Shown here: positions 1 through 6,927 of the stretch, one piece after another | Layout of the letters: each line of letters begins with the position of its first letter | Position numbering within the stretch: position 1 is the stretch's first letter | DNA from: Planctomycetota bacterium | Lineage (GTDB): Bacteria > Planctomycetota > MHYJ01 > JACQXL01 > JACRIJ01 | Reading direction: 5' to 3' | DNA length: 64,000 nucleotides | Assembly: GCA_016220095.1 (NCBI GenBank) | Contig: JACRIJ010000104.1 | Span: forward strand, 1-64,000 | Position numbers and translations under genes: made by a program | The notes under the pieces: model-generated | Databases searched by the model: none | The model's input: only the letters and a program-made list of their open reading frames with translations | What the model was told of the DNA's origin: nothing

Positions 1-9
1 CAAAAGCCT

Positions 10-110
10 GATACTTACGCCATTCATGGCGTTATATTAAGGGCATGAATGCCCTTCATATTTCTCAGCCTTCCATAACCCAGCCATAAATGGCTGGGCT
101 ACTAACGTCC
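10..110. repeat. Three adjacent short palindromes at window start
   Basis: Three perfect or near-perfect palindromes follow one another: ACGCCATTCATGGCGT, AAGGGCATGAATGCCCTT and CCCAGCCATAAATGGCTGGG. All share a CAT-x-ATG type centre. They lie upstream of the por promoter and no gene overlaps them. They may be the 3' end of a preceding transcription unit or members of a dispersed palindrome family. Confidence 0.7.
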
Positions 111-157
111 TTTAATGCCACCTCTACTGAGGCGATACAATACCGGTGTCTTTGTCC

Positions 158-186
158 TTGACTTTTCGCGAATAAAAGCCTATAAT
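158..186 (+). promoter_or_regulatory. Predicted sigma70 promoter of the por operon
   Basis: TTGACT at 158-163, a 17-nt spacer and TATAAT at 181-186. Transcription would begin near 193, leaving a short leader with the GGAGG ribosome site at 203-207 in front of the ATG at 218. The -10 overlaps the upstream in-frame ATG at 185, which therefore cannot be the start. Confidence 0.75.
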
Positions 187-217
187 GGAAATGTTTTTTA
201 TTGGAGGAACTGCTGAT

Positions 218-790
218 ATGCAATTAACAGAGATCCGCTGGCATGGCAGAGGCGGCCAGGGCGTCAAAACCGCGGCTACGCTCGTGGCGGAAGTTGCCAT
301 GGAAACCGGCATGTACACGCAGGGTTTCCCGGAATACGGCCCGGAGCGTTCCGGCGCGCCCGTAAGGGGTTTTACGCGCATAAGCGACGTGGAAATCCGC
401 ATGCATTGCGCCATAGAAAATCCCGATATCATAATTGTCCTTGACCCGTCCCTGCTTGAAACTGGAAACGTATGCGACGGCGCTAAGCCGAACAGCGTAA
501 TACTGGTGAATACGGATATGACGCCGGAGGAAGTGCGCAAAAAGATAAAGATATCCGAAGGCAAAATATACACCCTTGACGCGCAGACCATAGCCCTTAA
601 GGAAATCGGCCGCCCTATTCCGAACATTCCGCTGATAGGAGCGCTTTCAAAAATTACAGGCAAACCCGCGGTTGAAGCCATTAAAAAAGGCATAAAGAAA
701 AAATTCGGGCATAAATTCAGCGAAAAAGTCGTTGAAGGCAATCTGCGCGCCATTGAACGTTCGTATAACGAAGTGAAAAGCGAGAAGTGA
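218..790 (+). CDS. porG: 2-oxoacid:ferredoxin oxidoreductase, gamma subunit
   Basis: Gamma subunit of a four-subunit 2-oxoacid (most likely pyruvate) ferredoxin oxidoreductase, which oxidatively decarboxylates the 2-oxoacid to acyl-CoA and reduces ferredoxin in the cytoplasm. The protein begins MQLTEIRWHGRGGQG, the typical gamma-subunit N-terminus with its RxHGRGGQG motif, and has the usual length of about 190 residues. The ORF track starts at 185, but GGAGG at 203-207 and the -10 box at 181-186 fix the start at 218. It is first in a gamma-delta-alpha-beta order, as in archaeal and many anaerobic bacterial PORs. An unusual gap of about 300 nt separates it from porD. Substrate (pyruvate rather than a branched or 2-oxoglutarate acid) is inferred, not proven. 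Confidence 0.92.
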   Translation: MQLTEIRWHGRGGQGVKTAATLVAEVAMETGMYTQGFPEYGPERSGAPVRGFTRISDVEIRMHCAIENPDIIIVLDPSLLETGNVCDGAKPNSVILVNTDMTPEEVRKKIKISEGKIYTLDAQTIALKEIGRPIPNIPLIGALSKITGKPAVEAIKKGIKKKFGHKFSEKVVEGNLRAIERSYNEVKSEK

Positions 791-1092
791 TTACGAAGTA
801 ACGAGTAATCGGCAGCCCTTCGGCAAGCTCAGGGTAAACTGAGTAGCGAGGGACGACGATGAAAGATGACAGGCAAGCAGGTGACAGTTGAATTACGAAA
901 CGACGATACGAATTTTGCCACAGAGTGCACAGAGACCACGGAGAACGCGACGAATCAGACAGGGACTTAACGAGACTCTAAGTGGCTGAAAGCGTCGTCG
1001 TAGTTTTAGAATTTCTTAAAGCAGATAACCTTTTGGTTGCGGCTTTGCTACTTTATAAATCAGGATTTAGAATTTTATATCAGGAGTCAGAT
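791..1092. repeat. 300-nt intergenic gap within por operon, made of dispersed repeats
   Basis: No gene seen. The stretch contains CCCTTCGGCAAGCTCAGGG (about 816-834, imperfect inverted repeat), AGTAGCGAGGGACGACG (842-858), CACAGAGTGCACAGAGACCACGG (about 921-943) and TTTTGGTTGCGGCTTTGCTACTTTA (1031-1055). Relatives of these blocks occur elsewhere in the window (for example near 36372, 38823, 40348 and 57022). A repeat-filled gap inside an operon suggests insertion of mobile or templated repeats. Confidence 0.7.
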
Positions 1093-1380
1093 ATGGTGAA
1101 AAAGTTAAAAACCTGGAAGGAAATTCCGATTGGCGGGCTTATTACTGAGCCCGGATTCAGCATTAATTACGAAACCGGGGACTGGAAGACCTATAAGCCG
1201 ATCCACAAAAGCAATTGCACCCACTGCATGATATGCTGGCTTTACTGTCCCGATTCGGCTATTATAGCCAAAGACGGCAAGGTAACCGGAATAGATTACA
1301 GCCATTGCAAAGGCTGCGGGGTATGCTCAAGGCAGTGCCCTTTGAAAGACAAGGCAATGGTCATGGAATTAGATAAATAG
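1093..1380 (+). CDS. porD: 2-oxoacid:ferredoxin oxidoreductase, delta (2x[4Fe-4S] ferredoxin) subunit
   Basis: Small ferredoxin-like subunit that passes electrons from the TPP/alpha-beta core to external ferredoxin. It has two [4Fe-4S] motifs, CTHCMICWLYCP and CKGCGVCSRQCP, preceded by the family-typical segment GDWKTYKP. The ORF track extends to 982, but that upstream part is repeat-like sequence. AGGAG at 1082-1086 places the start at ATG 1093, giving 95 residues, the normal size for PorD. It lies between porG and porA. Confidence 0.93.
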   Translation: MVKKLKTWKEIPIGGLITEPGFSINYETGDWKTYKPIHKSNCTHCMICWLYCPDSAIIAKDGKVTGIDYSHCKGCGVCSRQCPLKDKAMVMELDK

Positions 1381-1432
1381 AATTAAAAATTAAGAATTAA
1401 TAATACCGATTGTGAAAGGAGCGGTTAAATAT

Positions 1433-2608
1433 ATGGCCAAAAATGTCAGTTTAACGGGAAATGACGCCGTAGGAACGGCGTTGAAACAGATTAACCCCGA
1501 CGTGGCCGCGGTGTTTCCAATTACGCCGCAGACTGAATTAATGCATAAATTCGCCGCATTTGTCGCGAACGGCGAGGTGGATACGCACCTTATTACCGTA
1601 GAATCAGAGCACAGCGCCATGAGCGCTACCATAGGCGCGGCGGCCGCCGGCGCGAGATCCATTACGGCGACCTCATCGGCGGGCCTTGCCTATATGTGGG
1701 AAATGCTTTATATAGCCGCTTCCCTGCGCCTGCCCATAGTCATGCCTCTCGTCAATCGCGCGCTCAGCGGCCCCATAAATATTCATTGCGACCATTCGGA
1801 CGTCATGGGCATGCGGGACGCGGGATGGATAATTATTTTCGCGGAAAATACCCAGGAAGCATACGATAATACCGTGCAGGCATTCCGCATCGCGGAACAC
1901 AAAAACGTGCTTCTCCCCATAGCAGTGTGCTTTGACGGGTTTATCATAAGTCATACCCAGGAAATCCTGCAGATGCTTGACGATGCCGAGGTTAAAAAAT
2001 TCGTGGGCGAATACCAGCCCGCGTACAGCCTTCTTGATACGGACCACCCGGTTACGGTGGGGCCGCTCGCACTGCCCGATTATTATTTTGAATGCAAGCG
2101 CCAGCAGATTGAAGGAATGAAAAACGCCATGTCCGTTATAGAAGAAATCGGCGTGGAATACGGAAAACTTTCCGGCCGCGCTTACGGGCATTTTGAGACG
2201 TATAAACTTGAAGATGCCGAGACCGTGCTTGTCGGGGCCGGTTCCACGATGGGTACCGCGAGAATGGCCGTGGACAGCCTTCGCGCGAAAGGCAAGAAAG
2301 TTGGATTGTTAAAAATACGCACCTTCAGGCCGTTCCCGGCGGACGCCATCAGGAAAGCGCTTGGCAACGCGAAGACCATTGGCGTTCTTGACCGCGCCGT
2401 TAGTTTCGGCATGGAAGGCGGCCCGATATTTTCCGAGATACGCTCCGTGCTGTTCGGCAAAAAAATAAACCTGAAAAGCTATATATACGGCCTCGGCGGC
2501 CGGGATATATTCCCGCATCAGATTGAAGACGTGTTTGCCGAAATGGAACGCGTAACAAAAGACGGCAATGCCGGGACAACAGAAAACTACATCGGGTTAA
2601 GGGAATAA
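1433..2608 (+). CDS. porA: 2-oxoacid:ferredoxin oxidoreductase, alpha subunit
   Basis: Alpha subunit of the POR complex, about 391 residues, containing the pyrimidine-binding half of the TPP site. The N-terminus GNDAVGTALKQINPDVAAVFPITPQTELMHKF is the typical PYR-domain start, and the C-terminal part (from about residue 240, VLVGAGSTMGTARMAVDSLRAKG) is the domain II of the family. The ORF track start at 1412 is a GTG lying just before AAGGAG (1416-1421), so ATG 1433 is preferred. It follows porD by about 50 nt of AT-rich DNA and is followed by porB at 18 nt. Confidence 0.94.
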   Translation: MAKNVSLTGNDAVGTALKQINPDVAAVFPITPQTELMHKFAAFVANGEVDTHLITVESEHSAMSATIGAAAAGARSITATSSAGLAYMWEMLYIAASLRLPIVMPLVNRALSGPINIHCDHSDVMGMRDAGWIIIFAENTQEAYDNTVQAFRIAEHKNVLLPIAVCFDGFIISHTQEILQMLDDAEVKKFVGEYQPAYSLLDTDHPVTVGPLALPDYYFECKRQQIEGMKNAMSVIEEIGVEYGKLSGRAYGHFETYKLEDAETVLVGAGSTMGTARMAVDSLRAKGKKVGLLKIRTFRPFPADAIRKALGNAKTIGVLDRAVSFGMEGGPIFSEIRSVLFGKKINLKSYIYGLGGRDIFPHQIEDVFAEMERVTKDGNAGTTENYIGLRE

Positions 2609-2626
2609 TTTTTGGAGATAAAATTT

Positions 2627-3565
2627 ATGGCATTAAAAAGCTTGAAAGAATATTCGGCTCAATCAGGATTGCTGGCCGGAGGCCACAGGGCGTGCTCGGG
2701 ATGCCCGGCCCCTACGGCCATCAGGATGGCGCTTAACGCGGCTGATACAAAAGACATCGTCGTCGCTTTTTCAACCGGATGCATGGAAGTGGTTACCACC
2801 ATCTATCCGTTCACCGCGTGGAAAATACCCTATATCCACAGCGCCTTTGAAAACGTGGCCGCCACAATAAGCGGCGTGGAAACCGCCTATAACGCGCTTA
2901 AGGCAAAAGGGAAAATCACCAGAGATATAAAATTCATGGCATGGGGCGGCGACGGCGGCACGTATGACATAGGGCTTCAGTCGCTTTCAGGCGCTCTTGA
3001 AAGGGGCCACAGGTATCTGCATATATGTTATGATAACGAAGGTTATATGAATACCGGAATCCAAAGGTCCGGTTCTACGCCTAAAGGAGCGGAAACCAAT
3101 ACAAGCCAGATAGGCTCTGTACAGAAAGGTAAACAACAGCAGAAAAAAGACCTGACCGCTATCGTAATCGCGCATCATATACCTTATGTAGCGCAGGCAT
3201 CCGTCCACAACTGGAAGGATTTTATGACAAAAGTCCAGAAAGGCCTTGCCGTAAAAGACGGTCCGGCATTCATAAACGTGCTCGCGCCCTGCCATCGCGG
3301 CTGGAGAGTCGCGGAAGACGAAGGGTTTGAATATGCCCGTCTCGCTGTGGAAACCTGCACCTGGCATATGTTTGAAGTGGAAAACGGCAAATTAACCATA
3401 AATTATAAACCGAAAACAAAATTGCCCGTCCAGGATTACCTGCTTAAACAGGGCCGGTTCAGGCACCTGAATGACCCCGCAAACGCCGCGTTGGTAGCGG
3501 AAATACAGGCGGATGTGGATAAAAAATGGCAGGAATTGCTGGATAAAGAGTCAAAGAGCCTGTGA
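2627..3565 (+). CDS. porB: 2-oxoacid:ferredoxin oxidoreductase, beta subunit
   Basis: Beta subunit, about 312 residues, binding TPP-Mg and the proximal [4Fe-4S] cluster. Visible landmarks are the N-terminal CSGC pair, the GGDGGTYDIG TPP motif near residue 105, NEGYMNTGIQRS and the later LAPCHRGW cysteine. The start is ATG 2627 behind GGAG (2614-2617); the track start at 2612 is a TTG ahead of that site. It closes the por operon. The sequence MNTGIQRSGSTP is characteristic of pyruvate-type enzymes, which supports but does not prove pyruvate as substrate. Confidence 0.94.
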   Translation: MALKSLKEYSAQSGLLAGGHRACSGCPAPTAIRMALNAADTKDIVVAFSTGCMEVVTTIYPFTAWKIPYIHSAFENVAATISGVETAYNALKAKGKITRDIKFMAWGGDGGTYDIGLQSLSGALERGHRYLHICYDNEGYMNTGIQRSGSTPKGAETNTSQIGSVQKGKQQQKKDLTAIVIAHHIPYVAQASVHNWKDFMTKVQKGLAVKDGPAFINVLAPCHRGWRVAEDEGFEYARLAVETCTWHMFEVENGKLTINYKPKTKLPVQDYLLKQGRFRHLNDPANAALVAEIQADVDKKWQELLDKESKSL

Positions 3566-3660
3566 GTCCGGGGCTTGGAGTCTGGAGCGAAAGAAGAAGA
3601 ATGAAGGACGTTATCCTAGATCCGATACCCGGGTCCCGGACGCCGGATTCCGTTTAAACT
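3566..3660. repeat. Dispersed repeat family B, copy 1 (GAATGAAGGACGT / GGGTCCCGGA)
   Basis: Contains GAGTCCGGGGCTTGGAGTCTGG, then GAATGAAGGACGTTATCC and CCCGGGTCCCGGACGCCGG. The same modules recur inside the BioF gene at 15,451-15,590 and partly at 15,785, 37,684, 40,311 and 60,453. The overlapping 62-aa ORF at 3513-3701 is not considered a gene. Confidence 0.7.
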
Positions 3661-3788
3661 TGCCGTGCTTTGGCGCATGGCGGAAACCGTGCGAGCGTTA
3701 GCGATACTGCGATTCCTGCGAACCGCAACGATACTGCGGTTACTGCGTTTTAAGCAAACCATGGCTTTCATGTCCAACGTGTTTTAAA

Positions 3789-3816
3789 TTGACTATACAT
3801 TTCTTTATGCTATAAT
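3789..3816 (+). promoter_or_regulatory. Predicted promoter of the haem-sensor kinase, leaderless
   Basis: TTGACT at 3789-3794, 16-nt spacer, TATAAT at 3811-3816. The kinase ATG is at 3824, only 7 nt after the -10 box, which is where transcription should start. No Shine-Dalgarno can fit, so the mRNA is probably leaderless. Confidence 0.7.
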
Positions 3817-3823
3817 ACGCAAT

Positions 3824-5299
3824 ATGAACAAACATATTGCGCTGAAAATCATTATACCGGTTGTGATCGCCGTAACCATGATAATAGTCGGCGCTACGTA
3901 TTTCATCCTGAAAAACCATGCCAAAATGCTGATGGAAAAAACCAAAACAAACAATATGTTCTGGGGAAATCTTATAACCGTTCAGCTTGAAAAATCCATG
4001 CTGTCCGGTAAAAGGCAGGATGTGCAGGAAATGCTGATAGCCATCGGCAAATCTCCGGATATCGTTAACATTAATGTTATAGATAACGAAGGTACAATCA
4101 AATTTTCATCTTCTCCCGAAACTATCGGGAGCCAAATAACCCCTAAAGAAAATGAAGACATAAAAACGCTTGTAAATAACTCCGGTTATTCCGCGTTTGC
4201 GGAACAAAAAGCGATTTTCCGGTTCGCAAGGAATTTTACAAATCATTCGGATTGCATGGCCTGCCATGACTCATCGCAAAAAATACTCGGCACGCTGAAA
4301 ATAGACATGTCTCTCAAGCAGATTAAAGCCGACCTGGATTCCAATTATAAGACTATAAGCGCCTTCGCCCTTGTTTCCATAGTTTTTATCTCCGCCCTGC
4401 TCTCATTCCTTGTGCTGTATCTGGTTAACAGGCCTATTTCCAAACTTATTTCGGCAATGGATGAAATTGAACGCGGCAGGCTTTCCGCCCGGGCCGAAAT
4501 CCTTAATTTGGACGAAATAGGTATACTTGCACAACATTTTAATTCCATGGTGGAAAGCCTGGAAAAAGCCAAAAAAGAACTGCAGTCACAGCACGAAGCG
4601 CAGTTGTTCCATATGGACAAACTTGCTTCTCTTGGCGAGATAGCGCTCGGTATGGCGCACGAAATAAAAAATCCCCTTGCCAGCATCGGGGCCGCCGTGC
4701 AGGTTATTTCCGAATCCGGCACGTTTGACCACAAGCACGATGCCATTGTGCAGGAAATACTCATGCAAATCAGGCGGCTTGATAAAACCATCAAAGACCT
4801 CCTGCTGTTTGCGAGGCCTTCTGAACCCTACTTCATCAAGGCCGGCGTAACCGAAGTCATAAACCGTTCAATCCTGCTCATAAAAAACCAGGCTGAAAAC
4901 CAGCGTATCGTCATTGAAACGGATTTTGACGGCCCTGCAAAAGAGCCGATAATGCTTGACCCTGAACAGCTTCAGCAGGTTTTTATGAATATACTCCTGA
5001 ACAGCATACAGGCAATGCCTGACGGAGGCTTGATCAGGATTGCGGCGCACGAGGCGAAAGACGGGTTTATAAACATAACGTTTTCAGATACCGGAAAAGG
5101 AGTGACGGAAGAAAATTCAGATAAGATTTTCGTGCCGTTTTTTACAACCAAACCGCAGGGAACCGGCCTGGGATTATCCATCGCAAGGAATATCGTCAAT
5201 AAACACCAGGGGAAAATATTTCTGGAAAACCGGTTTGGGACGGGATGCACCTTCAGAATACTATTGCCCGGAATAAAAAATAAAGGAGGAGACAGATGA
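3824..5299 (+). CDS. Membrane sensor histidine kinase with periplasmic CxxCH haem motif
   Basis: Sensor kinase of a two-component system, 491 aa. Order: TM1 (about 8-30), periplasmic sensor (31-178), TM2 (about 179-201), HAMP (202-255), HisKA with H279 in MAHEIKNPLASIG, and HATPase_c with the N-box (MNILLNSIQAM), DTGKG and GTGLGLSIA. The periplasmic part contains DCMACH (C144-H148), a covalent c-type haem site, so the input is probably redox state, O2, NO or a similar ligand. The family resemblance is to c-haem-bearing PAS/Cache-like sensors. It overlaps the response regulator by 4 nt (ATGA). The multihaem cytochrome genes downstream are plausible targets, by inference. Confidence 0.93.
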   Translation: MNKHIALKIIIPVVIAVTMIIVGATYFILKNHAKMLMEKTKTNNMFWGNLITVQLEKSMLSGKRQDVQEMLIAIGKSPDIVNINVIDNEGTIKFSSSPETIGSQITPKENEDIKTLVNNSGYSAFAEQKAIFRFARNFTNHSDCMACHDSSQKILGTLKIDMSLKQIKADLDSNYKTISAFALVSIVFISALLSFLVLYLVNRPISKLISAMDEIERGRLSARAEILNLDEIGILAQHFNSMVESLEKAKKELQSQHEAQLFHMDKLASLGEIALGMAHEIKNPLASIGAAVQVISESGTFDHKHDAIVQEILMQIRRLDKTIKDLLLFARPSEPYFIKAGVTEVINRSILLIKNQAENQRIVIETDFDGPAKEPIMLDPEQLQQVFMNILLNSIQAMPDGGLIRIAAHEAKDGFINITFSDTGKGVTEENSDKIFVPFFTTKPQGTGLGLSIARNIVNKHQGKIFLENRFGTGCTFRILLPGIKNKGGDR

Positions 5300-6675
5300 G
5301 TAAAGGCAAGATTCTTGTAGTGGATGACGAACACCTGATAAGATGGTCGCTGACGGAAAAACTTCAGCATGAAGATTACGAAGTCAAATCCGCCGGAACC
5401 GGCGAAGATGCCCTGAAAGAAGTGGCGGAAGACCTTCCCGACATGATACTTCTGGATATCAAACTCCCCGGCATTGACGGCATGGAAGTTCTTGAAAAAG
5501 TCAAGCAGTCCCATCCGGATACAATCGTTATCATGATTACCGCGCACGGCATCATTCCGCAAACCGTTCAGGCGCTGAAACTCGGGGCGTATAATTACAT
5601 AACCAAACCATTTGACATGAACGAACTTATCGTAACCATAAACAACGCCTTTGAAGTAGTTGCCCTGCGAAGGGATGTCAATAAGTACAGGAGCGAGGAA
5701 AGCAAGAGGTATTCAATAGAAAACATCGTCGGCAAACACCACCACATGCAGGAACTTTTTTCCATGCTGCACAAGGTTATTAGTTCGGATACGACTTCGG
5801 TGCTCCTGCAGGGCGAGACCGGCACGGGAAAAGACCTCGTGGCAAAGACCATACATTATTCGAGCGCACGCCGCAATAAGCCGTTCATAGAAGTTAATTG
5901 CGCGACCCTTCCCGAAAATCTTTTTGAAAGCGAATTGTTCGGTTACGAAAAAGGCGCTTTTACGGATGCCAAGACGCAGAAAAAAGGCCTGTTTGAACTC
6001 GCGGACGGCGGAAGCGTCTATCTGGACGAAATAGGCGATATGCCGCTTTCCATGCAGGCAAAACTATTGAAGTTGATAGAAGATAAAACGTTCAAACGCC
6101 TCGGCGGAATAAAGGATATTAAAGTAAACGTCCGCGTTATCGCGGCAACCAATAAGGACCTTTCCGCGGCCGTGGAAAAGGACGTTTTCAGGAAGGACCT
6201 CTTCTTCCGCCTGAAGGTTTTTCCGATTATGATTGTGCCGCTCAGAGACCGCAAGAGCGATATCCCACTGCTGATTCAGCATTTTCTCGGCCAGATAAAC
6301 ATGGAGTACAAAAAGAAAATGAAAGGCGTTACGCCGGAAGCAATAGATGTTTTTCTTAAATACCACTGGCCCGGCAACGTCAGGGAATTGAAAAACATCC
6401 TGGAGAGAACGGTTATTCTTGCTGAAAAAGACGAAATAACCACCTTCCATTTGCCGTCGGAAATGTTCCTTCCGCCGCCTGAAGAAACTGCGGATGGTGA
6501 AAATGTCATAAAAATTCCTGATTCCGGCGTGTCTCTTGAAGAGGTTGAAAAAAAGCTCATTATCCAGTCGCTCGCAATGACCGAAAACAACCAGACCCAG
6601 GCCGCAAAACTCCTTAATATCTCCCGCGATACCCTGAGATATAGGTTGAAAAAATACAGGATAGGAAATGAATAG
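5296..6675 (+). CDS. NtrC-family sigma54-dependent response regulator
   Basis: Partner of the haem kinase, 459 aa. Receiver domain (1-118) with the phospho-acceptor D54 and K104, an AAA+ sigma54-activation domain with Walker A GETGTGKD (163-170) and Walker B VYLDEIGD (231-238), and a C-terminal Fis-type helix-turn-helix (NNQTQAAKLLNISRDTLRYRLKK). The sigma54-contact loop reads GAFTDA (210-215) rather than the usual GAFTGA; this variant occurs naturally in some members of the family. Translation is coupled to the kinase by ATGA overlap. I looked for GG-N10-GC promoters upstream of nearby genes and found none convincing. Confidence 0.95.
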   Translation: MSKGKILVVDDEHLIRWSLTEKLQHEDYEVKSAGTGEDALKEVAEDLPDMILLDIKLPGIDGMEVLEKVKQSHPDTIVIMITAHGIIPQTVQALKLGAYNYITKPFDMNELIVTINNAFEVVALRRDVNKYRSEESKRYSIENIVGKHHHMQELFSMLHKVISSDTTSVLLQGETGTGKDLVAKTIHYSSARRNKPFIEVNCATLPENLFESELFGYEKGAFTDAKTQKKGLFELADGGSVYLDEIGDMPLSMQAKLLKLIEDKTFKRLGGIKDIKVNVRVIAATNKDLSAAVEKDVFRKDLFFRLKVFPIMIVPLRDRKSDIPLLIQHFLGQINMEYKKKMKGVTPEAIDVFLKYHWPGNVRELKNILERTVILAEKDEITTFHLPSEMFLPPPEETADGENVIKIPDSGVSLEEVEKKLIIQSLAMTENNQTQAAKLLNISRDTLRYRLKKYRIGNE

Positions 6676-6927
6676 GATTGAAGATTCTAAGATTAAAAGA
6701 TTAGAAGATTACGGAAGATTGCGGGAGATGGCAAAATTACTGGTAATGCTTAAGCTATTTGAAATAATTCCCCCCTCCCTTAATGGGAGGAGGTATGGGG
6801 GGAGGGTGAAAAATATATTCACCCAGTCCTTCTCCCGCAATCTTCCGTAATCTTTGAATCTTTCGCACTCTTCCGCAATCTTGTAATCTTAGAATCTTGT
6901 AATCTTAGAATCTTTGAATCGTCTTAT
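6676..6927. terminator. Convergent intergenic region: 21-bp inverted repeat, bidirectional terminator candidate
   Basis: Lies between two convergent genes. ATTACGGAAGATTGCGGGAGA (6708-6728) is repeated perfectly inverted at 6831-6851, with a loop of about 100 nt. The flanks are arrays of an 8-10 nt unit related to AGATTCTA / TCTTAGAA (6676-6707 and 6852-6920). Inside the loop are a CCCTCCCTTAATGGGAGG hairpin (6771-6790) and GGGTGAAAAATATATTCACCC (6804-6824). The 60-aa ORF 6668-6850 is built only of these repeats. Confidence 0.65.

Noticed and set aside
1673-2191. 172-aa antisense ORF opposite porA
   Set aside because: It is a shadow of a well-supported coding region and has no recognisable domain or ribosome site.
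3513-3701. 62-aa ORF overlapping the end of porB
   Set aside because: It is made of the end of porB in another frame plus a dispersed repeat.
6668-6850. 60-aa ORF after the response regulator
   Set aside because: It consists only of repeat arrays and palindromes.
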